From: HGM13006 sp964518645 | Lineage (GTDB): Bacteria; Bacillota; Clostridia; Oscillospirales; Oscillospiraceae | DNA: 9,102 nt | Assembly: GCA_964518645.1 (NCBI GenBank) | Contig: CAZFGL010000090.1 | Location: 1-9,102 of the forward strand | Direction of reading: 5' to 3' | Part shown: positions 6,641 to 9,102 of the stretch, piece after piece | How positions within the stretch are numbered: the stretch's first letter is position 1 | Layout: every line of letters begins with the position of its first letter | Program-made: the position numbers and the translations under genes | Notes under the pieces: model-generated | The model's input: the letters and a program-made list of their open reading frames with translations, nothing else | Told to the model about the DNA's origin: nothing | Database searches by the model: none

Positions 6641-6712
6641 CAAAGACCGGGGCAGCTGCCCTAAGTTCCATCCTCAGGCATTGGGGATGAACCGGACACA
6701 GCCACCCCGGTC
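6630..6712 (-). terminator. Structured element between convergent genes, probable minus-strand terminator
   Basis: Two 14-base arms (6645-6658 and 6699-6712) pair over their whole length when read as minus-strand RNA, with two G-U pairs. On the plus strand the same two positions are A-C mismatches. A nested hairpin (6666-6673 with 6685-6691) fills the loop. On the minus strand the outer stem is followed by TTTGTTATTTT, which runs into the end of the SLH gene. It begins 7 bases after the stop codon of the small tail-anchored protein gene. This polarity suggests it ends the minus-strand transcript; a separate RNA function is possible. Confidence 0.6.
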
Positions 6713-6719
6713 ATTTCTG

Positions 6720-6971
6720 TCACAGCAGCACAATTGCGCCCAGTATAACCAGAGCCACGGCAGCCCCTGCCCCGATCCAGCCCCAGGGCACCCTCCGTTT
6801 CTCCCCGCGGAGCCGGATATAGCTGTCAGCTGCCCGGCAGGCCTCCCGCAGCACCCGTTCCTGTTCTGCCCCGTTCAGGGCATCCTCCCGCACCATAAAA
6901 ATGGCCTGTTCAAAATATCTGGTTTCCGGGCAATATACTACCACAACACGTTTTGTTACGCCTTTTACCAT
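6720..6971 (-). CDS. Small tail-anchored membrane protein, unknown function
   Basis: An 83-residue protein that I cannot assign to a named family. Residues 1-60 are soluble and charged (KGVTKRVVVVY, EQAIFMVREDAL, EQERVLREACRAADSYIRLRGEKRR). Residues 62-83 are a single hydrophobic segment (WGWIGAGAAVALVILGAIVLL) that ends the protein, the layout of a tail-anchored protein with its N-terminal part in the cytoplasm. The basic RGEKRR before the segment supports that orientation. I chose ATG 6971 because GGGAGG lies 8 bases upstream. The GTG at 6980 is part of that ribosome binding site. The ribosome binding site is buried in the gluQ terminator hairpin. The regular composition and good initiation site argue for a real gene. 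Confidence 0.75.
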   Translation of the reverse strand: MVKGVTKRVVVVYCPETRYFEQAIFMVREDALNGAEQERVLREACRAADSYIRLRGEKRRVPWGWIGAGAAVALVILGAIVLL

Positions 6972-7014
6972 AAAAAGCACCTCCCTGCACCAGTATCGAC
7001 AAGCACAGGGAGGT
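6972..7014 (-). terminator. gluQ terminator hairpin overlapping the next gene's ribosome binding site
   Basis: On the minus strand ACCTCCCTG (7014-7006) pairs with CAGGGAGGT (6987-6979), extended inward by C-G and two G-U pairs. GC and then TTTTT (6976-6972) follow, the form of an intrinsic terminator 5 bases after the gluQ stop codon. The 3' arm contains GGGAGG, the Shine-Dalgarno site of the 83-residue protein gene, whose ATG directly follows the U-tract. The same hairpin could therefore limit both read-through and translation. Confidence 0.8.
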
Positions 7015-7019
7015 TTAAA

Positions 7020-7928
7020 CTACAGTTTTGAAACATCCACCGTAATATCTGTTTTTTGGACCTTATCCCAGGAAAACTCCTGAACCAGCTCCGCCGCCGA
7101 GATCTTTTCCCATTTTGGAAGCAAACCGCAAAGATGGGCGAGCAGTCCCACCACCTCTTCCGGTGTGTACTTTTTCCGCAGGGCACCGAAATCCAGATCT
7201 CCGTCTCGTTTGCTCAGCCTCCTGCCATCAGGTGCAAGGAGCATGGGAACGTGATAAAACTCCGGCACCGGGAGCTCGAGAAGCCGGTACAGATAAATCT
7301 GCGCAGGGGTCGAGGTCAGCAGATCCCGCCCCCGAACCACTTCGGTAACCCCGCCGGAGCCGTCATCCACCACCACTGCCAGTTGATAGGCCGCCACGCC
7401 ATCTGCACGGCGAACAATAATATCCCCCAATTCATGCTGCAAAGGCATTTCAAAATACCCCTGCAAGCCATCCTGAAAGCCCACACATTCATCCGGCATA
7501 ATCAGGCGGTAAGCAGGTTTTTTCGTCTTTTCCCGTCGCTGCTCCTCCGTGAGGCTTCGGCAGGTTCCCCCATAGATCACCCGTCCATCGGACGCATGGG
7601 GAGCAGATGTCGCATGGAGTTCCCCCCGGGAACAATAACAGGGATATACCATCCCAAGCCCCCGCAGCTTCTCCAGTGCCTCGTTATAGGCGTCACCTCT
7701 GAGGCTCTGATTATCACTGCGTCTGTCCCAGAGGAGTCCCAGCCACCGAAAATCTTCCATAATTCCCTGTGCGTAGGATTCCCGACTCCGGGCAGGATCC
7801 AGATCCTCAATCCGAAGCAGGATCTCCCCCCCTTTTGACTTTGCCGACAGCCACGCAAGGAGCGCAGAAAGGGCATTTCCAAGGTGCATCCGCCCACTGG
7901 GACTGGGTGCAAAACGGCCAAGCACCAT
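7020..7928 (-). CDS. gluQ: Glutamyl-queuosine tRNA(Asp) synthetase (GluQ)
   Basis: A 302-residue paralogue of the GluRS catalytic domain. GluQ activates glutamate and attaches it to the queuine ring at position 34 of tRNA-Asp rather than to a tRNA 3' end. The start RFAPSPSGRMHLGNAL carries the HIGH-type motif (HLGN, 15-18), RIEDLDPARS (39-48) contacts glutamate, and LSKRDGD (238-244) is the KMSKS-type loop. A zinc site is suggested by CYC (Cys97, Cys99), Tyr119 and Cys123. The protein lacks the ~170-residue anticodon-binding region of true GluRS, which is the main reason for calling GluQ. The ATG at 7928 has a strong AAGGAGGGG site and its own promoter. Queuosine synthesis genes are not in the window. 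Confidence 0.93.
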   Translation of the reverse strand: MVLGRFAPSPSGRMHLGNALSALLAWLSAKSKGGEILLRIEDLDPARSRESYAQGIMEDFRWLGLLWDRRSDNQSLRGDAYNEALEKLRGLGMVYPCYCSRGELHATSAPHASDGRVIYGGTCRSLTEEQRREKTKKPAYRLIMPDECVGFQDGLQGYFEMPLQHELGDIIVRRADGVAAYQLAVVVDDGSGGVTEVVRGRDLLTSTPAQIYLYRLLELPVPEFYHVPMLLAPDGRRLSKRDGDLDFGALRKKYTPEEVVGLLAHLCGLLPKWEKISAAELVQEFSWDKVQKTDITVDVSKL

Positions 7929-7952
7929 ATTATCCCCTCCTTTTGTCCTTTG

Positions 7953-7981
7953 ATTCTATCACAGACCGTCCCAATGCGCAA
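7953..7981 (-). promoter_or_regulatory. Promoter of gluQ
   Basis: On the minus strand TTGCGC (7981-7976) and TAGAAT (7958-7953) are 17 bases apart. The -10 matches five of six consensus positions and is preceded by TGTGA. Transcription near 7946 would give a leader of about 18 bases that is mostly the ribosome binding site. Positions 7982-8053, between here and the next terminator, show nothing I can assign. Confidence 0.72.
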
Positions 7982-8053
7982 GAGAGGGGATTTGGGTAAC
8001 AACTGATGCTTCATTGCCGCACCGATTCCATTCACGATAAATGAAAGTATTAT

Positions 8054-8091
8054 AAAAGCACCGTGCAGTTCATGTTTTGCACGGTGCTTTT
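8054..8091 (-). terminator. Terminator of the DraG-family gene, possibly bidirectional
   Basis: Perfect 14-base arms AAAAGCACCGTGCA (8054-8067) and TGCACGGTGCTTTT (8078-8091) enclose a 10-base loop. A's on one side and T's on the other allow use in both directions. On the minus strand it begins 8 bases after the stop codon (8100-8102) that the DraG-family gene would use if its reading frame were intact. Confidence 0.92.
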
Positions 8092-8099
8092 CATACAAA

Positions 8100-8171
8100 T
8101 CAGAAAAGACAGTTGTCAATGACAGCTTTGCCTTTCAATGCACTAATCCATTTGTCAGGGATTGCATCATA
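8100..8171 (-). other. Out-of-frame remnant of the DraG-family C-terminus
   Basis: Translated in the frame that begins TAT at 8171, this stretch reads YDAIPDKWISALKGK followed by AVIDNCLF and a TGA at 8100-8102. DAIP-(D/E)-x-W-I-x-x-L is how ADP-ribosylglycohydrolases of this type usually continue directly after GGLAGI. In the annotated frame the protein instead ends in MMQSLTNGLVH at 8135. The remnant is therefore the former C-terminal 23 codons of the gene. Confidence 0.85.
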
Positions 8172-8917
8172 ATTCCGGCAAGCCCACCCGTCACAGCGCC
8201 CACAGTGTCCGTGTCACTGCCGAGATTAACAGCCTTCAGAACCGCCGCTTCATAACTGTTCGTAGTAGCAAGCGCCCACAGCGCAGCTTCCAGTGTATCA
8301 AGCACATAGCCACTCGACCTGATTTCATCCTCTGTGCGTTCAGCGATAGACGGAAGTCCATCAAAGGGAGCTTCTACTTTCAGGCCATGCAGAACATCCA
8401 GCAGTTTTTCGCCAGCCAGCAGCCTTCTCGCAATGTCCACATAAATCACACAGGCCTCTGTGGAAATTCTGTGTGCGTGTGTGATCGCAGAAACCGTCCT
8501 GATCTCTTTATCCGTAATACCCGGGACAAAGGCAAGCGGGAGAATACGCATCAATGAACCGTTTCCGTTGGAAAATTCATCGTCACACCCCTTGCCGTTT
8601 CTCAACGCAATCGCCGTAGTACCGCCATAGTCAAACACTTCGCCACCAGCAGTATACTCCGCCTCACTGATCCACCCAACAAACTTTGCGTACATATCAG
8701 AAAGATTAACGCTGCCACACTCACGGATTGAATCACAGGTTGCAATCGTCATGCTGGTGTCATCTGACCATGTACCGGCAGGCTGATTGTGTGTGCCATA
8801 GCCCATCATATCAGTCACCCGGAAGGTGTCGCGTGCTTTGAACTCTACAGGCACACCCAGTGCGTCAGCCACAGCCAGCCCATAAACAGCCGCTTTCAGT
8901 TTACCTTTCATTTTCAT
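8135..8917 (-). CDS. ADP-ribosylglycohydrolase (DraG/ARH family), C-terminal tail frameshifted
   Basis: A 260-residue protein of the family that removes ADP-ribose from proteins, nucleic acids or small molecules with two magnesium ions. Motifs: GLAVADALGVPVEF (13-26), GTWSDDTSM (48-56; Asp52, Asp53 and Thr54 are metal ligands in the family), GNGSLMRI (118-125), AHRISTEAC (148-156) and GSDTDTVGAVTGG (233-245; Asp235, Asp237 and Thr238). All metal-site residues are kept. I chose ATG 8917, which has AAGGCGG 8 bases upstream; a TTG at 8968 would add 17 low-complexity residues without support. The last residues come from a shifted frame, so the final helix is lost or altered. Codon use is more A/T-ending than in the genes to the left. 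The substrate is unknown, and no partner ADP-ribosyltransferase is visible in the window. Confidence 0.88.
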   Translation of the reverse strand: MKMKGKLKAAVYGLAVADALGVPVEFKARDTFRVTDMMGYGTHNQPAGTWSDDTSMTIATCDSIRECGSVNLSDMYAKFVGWISEAEYTAGGEVFDYGGTTAIALRNGKGCDDEFSNGNGSLMRILPLAFVPGITDKEIRTVSAITHAHRISTEACVIYVDIARRLLAGEKLLDVLHGLKVEAPFDGLPSIAERTEDEIRSSGYVLDTLEAALWALATTNSYEAAVLKAVNLGSDTDTVGAVTGGLAGIMMQSLTNGLVH

Positions 8918-8989
8918 CAGGATCACCGCCTTGCTTCTTGATTTTGATTTACTGACATAGCTACACAACTATTTTTTGCCATATGCACT

Positions 8990-9018
8990 AGTGTAATACA
9001 TTGGCAACCATTCGTCAA
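8990..9018 (-). promoter_or_regulatory. Proximal promoter of the DraG-family gene
   Basis: On the minus strand TTGACG (9018-9013) and TACACT (8995-8990) are 17 bases apart, matching the consensus at five and four of six positions. The start near 8983 would give a leader of about 66 bases. An inverted repeat (AACGGT/ACCGTT) overlaps the -35. Confidence 0.65.
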
Positions 9019-9038
9019 CGGTCAGTTTTCAAACCGTT
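9017..9038. repeat. Inverted repeat at the -35 of the DraG-family promoter
   Basis: AACGGT (9017-9022) and ACCGTT (9033-9038) are perfect 6-base inverted arms with a 10-base spacer, so their centres are about 16 bases apart. The left arm overlaps two bases of the -35 hexamer, a position expected for a repressor or activator site. Short arms such as these can also occur by chance. Confidence 0.4.
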
Positions 9039-9046
9039 CATAAACG

Positions 9047-9075
9047 ATTGTAGGACTACAATACATATTGGACAA
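9047..9075 (-). promoter_or_regulatory. Palindrome ATTGTAG-GA-CTACAAT and possible distal promoter
   Basis: Perfect 7-base inverted arms (9047-9053, 9056-9062) are separated by two bases, a typical operator layout. On the minus strand TTGTCC (9075-9070) and TACAAT (9052-9047) are 17 bases apart, so one arm is also a -10 element. The other arm supplies TACAAT on the plus strand (9057-9062), but I find no good -35 for it. A dimeric regulator binding here would cover the distal promoter. Confidence 0.5.
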
Positions 9076-9102
9076 GTGAATAAAAAGATATGAGGAATAG
9101 GG

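Noticed and set aside
5858..6643. A 261-codon minus-strand open frame across the SLH gene
   Set aside because: It is an antisense shadow of a well-supported secreted protein. It lacks a domain and a ribosome binding site, and the terminator-like element lies at its upstream end.
7577..8119. A 180-codon minus-strand frame covering the gluQ start, its promoter and the 8054-8091 hairpin
   Set aside because: It reads through a terminator and the gluQ promoter and its second half is gluQ in another frame. No homology is visible.
8918..8968. TTG start at 8968 extending the DraG-family protein by 17 residues
   Set aside because: The added MCSYVSKSKSRSKAVIL is low in complexity and unlike the family N-terminus, and only the ATG at 8917 has a ribosome binding site (AAGGCGG) at normal distance.
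9047..9062. The palindrome as a BlaI/MecI or CopY operator
   Set aside because: Those sites have the form TACA-N2-TGTA. Here the order is TGTAG-N2-CTACA, the reverse arrangement, so I do not name a regulator family.
9090..9102. A possible plus-strand gene start (ATG at 9090)
   Set aside because: Only four codons are visible and there is no ribosome binding site. The GAGGAATAGGG there could equally be a ribosome binding site for a start beyond the edge.

Overview
The window looks like chromosomal core sequence from a Gram-positive member of the Clostridia, most likely the Oscillospiraceae/Ruminococcaceae. The evidence is a YerC-type TrpR-like regulator, a RodA-type SEDS protein, a secreted protein with S-layer homology (SLH) repeats, strong AGGAGG-type Shine-Dalgarno sites, and many hairpin-plus-U-tract terminators. 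Base composition is balanced to slightly G+C-rich by eye, except for the last ~1 kb, which is more A+T-rich. There is no stretch over 300 bases without a gene, and I see no insertion sequence, CRISPR array or phage gene.

Layout, left to right. (1) Positions 1-114 hold a partial tRNA-Val(TAC) on the minus strand with a consensus promoter. (2) Positions 153-2187 hold a minus-strand operon, yerC-like regulator > SAM methyltransferase > hslO (Hsp33), with its own promoter and terminator. (3) Positions 2230-4090 hold a second minus-strand operon, tsaE > tsaB > upp. It joins two parts of the tRNA t6A machinery to uracil salvage. (4) A divergent promoter region (4031-4165) separates it from plus-strand rodA, which ends at a textbook terminator (5322-5351). 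(5) Next on the plus strand is a secreted protein with a cadherin-like domain and three SLH repeats (5420-6640). (6) Convergent to it, on the minus strand, are gluQ (glutamyl-queuosine tRNA-Asp synthetase, 7020-7928) and a small tail-anchored protein (6720-6971). (7) At the right end is a minus-strand ADP-ribosylglycohydrolase (DraG family) gene whose last ~23 codons have been put out of frame.

Themes. Three loci bear on translation and tRNA biology: tRNA-Val, tsaE/tsaB for t6A37, and gluQ for glutamyl-Q34. RodA and the SLH protein belong to the cell envelope. Hsp33 is a redox-switched chaperone.

I do not see a clearly new multi-gene system. The points most worth a second look are a gluQ terminator hairpin whose 3' arm is also the ribosome binding site of the next gene, a frameshift that removes the C-terminal tail of the DraG-family enzyme, a wobble-preserving structured element between convergent genes, and a nested set of inverted repeats and promoters upstream of the DraG-family gene.
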